Assembly (NCBI GenBank): GCA_015061765.1
Contig: SUVZ01000253.1
Coordinates: forward strand, 1-5,969
Direction of reading: 5' to 3'
Length of the DNA: 5,969 nt
From: Lentisphaerota bacterium
Lineage (GTDB): Bacteria > Verrucomicrobiota > Kiritimatiellia > RFP12 > UBA1067
A program made the position numbers and the translations under genes. Every line of letters begins with the position of its first letter. Within the stretch, counting starts at the first letter, position 1. Positions 5,890 to 5,969 of the stretch are shown piece after piece. The notes beneath the pieces are model-generated. The model ran no database searches and was not told the origin of the DNA. It was given only the letters and a program-made list of their open reading frames with translations.

Positions 5890-5969
5890 ATGAAAATTTT
5901 AGTTGTAGGAAGTGGCGGGCGCGAACACGCGATCACGTGGCGTTTGGCGCAGGATGCGGAGAAACACGA
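5890..5969 (+). CDS. purD: Phosphoribosylamine-glycine ligase (GAR synthetase), N-terminal fragment
   Basis: PurD joins glycine to 5-phosphoribosylamine using ATP, the second step of de novo purine synthesis in the cytoplasm; the full enzyme is an ATP-grasp protein of roughly 420-430 residues. Only the first 26 codons are in the window. They read [20 protein letters not shown] and onward; the beta-strand followed by GSGGREHA is the diagnostic N-terminal motif of this enzyme. The gene runs off the right edge with the frame open. Start: ATG at 5890 is the family's usual start, but it has no ribosome binding site and the -10 box lies immediately upstream. It is a new transcription unit, functionally unrelated to the secreted-protein operon. 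Confidence 0.93.
   Translation, partial: MKILVVGSGGREHAITWRLAQDAEKH

Overview
The window looks like part of a bacterial chromosome of moderate GC content. Best guess for the source is the Kiritimatiellae/Lentisphaerae side of the Verrucomicrobiota (PVC group). That guess rests on recalled family flavour and no search was run. It combines a secreted, autotransporter-repeat-like beta-strand protein ending in a 'PRGLSVCIR'-type tail with no anchor, a secreted right-handed beta-helix protein of the 'RQGISVISA...GIDFEPN' type, and a penicillin-binding-protein-like lipoprotein. All genes read on the + strand.

Layout: (1) 1-105 holds the last 34 codons of an unrecognised upstream gene. (2) 163-1332 encodes a lipoprotein serine hydrolase of the class C beta-lactamase/DD-peptidase/esterase fold, with its own -10 box and ribosome binding site. 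(3) 1333-1504 is a regulatory gap containing a hairpin that starts at the stop codon, an ATGCA-N5-TGCAT dyad, and the best promoter in the window: TTGACA, a 17-bp spacer and an extended -10 TATTTT. (4) 1505-3952 encodes an 815-residue exported beta-strand-rich protein built from two diverged copies of one module. (5) 3969-5795, only 16 bases further on, encodes a 608-residue exported right-handed parallel beta-helix protein with a beta-rich C-terminal region, probably a carbohydrate-active enzyme. (6) 5796-5889 is a gap with a 10-bp palindrome, an imperfect inverted repeat and an extended -10 box. (7) 5890 onward is the 5' end of purD, cut by the window edge.

Genes 4 and 5 very likely form a two-gene operon read from the 1393-1421 promoter, producing two secreted beta-solenoid proteins. 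The natural reading is export of a surface or extracellular scaffold/adhesin together with a glycan-acting beta-helix enzyme, but no substrate can be assigned. The lipoprotein hydrolase upstream is probably a separate unit. purD is housekeeping and unrelated. Its TATAAT box lies so close to the ATG that its mRNA is predicted to be leaderless.

I see no CRISPR array, transposase, phage gene, tRNA or rRNA. The most novel material is the internally duplicated 815-aa protein and its operon partner; neither amounts to a demonstrated new system.
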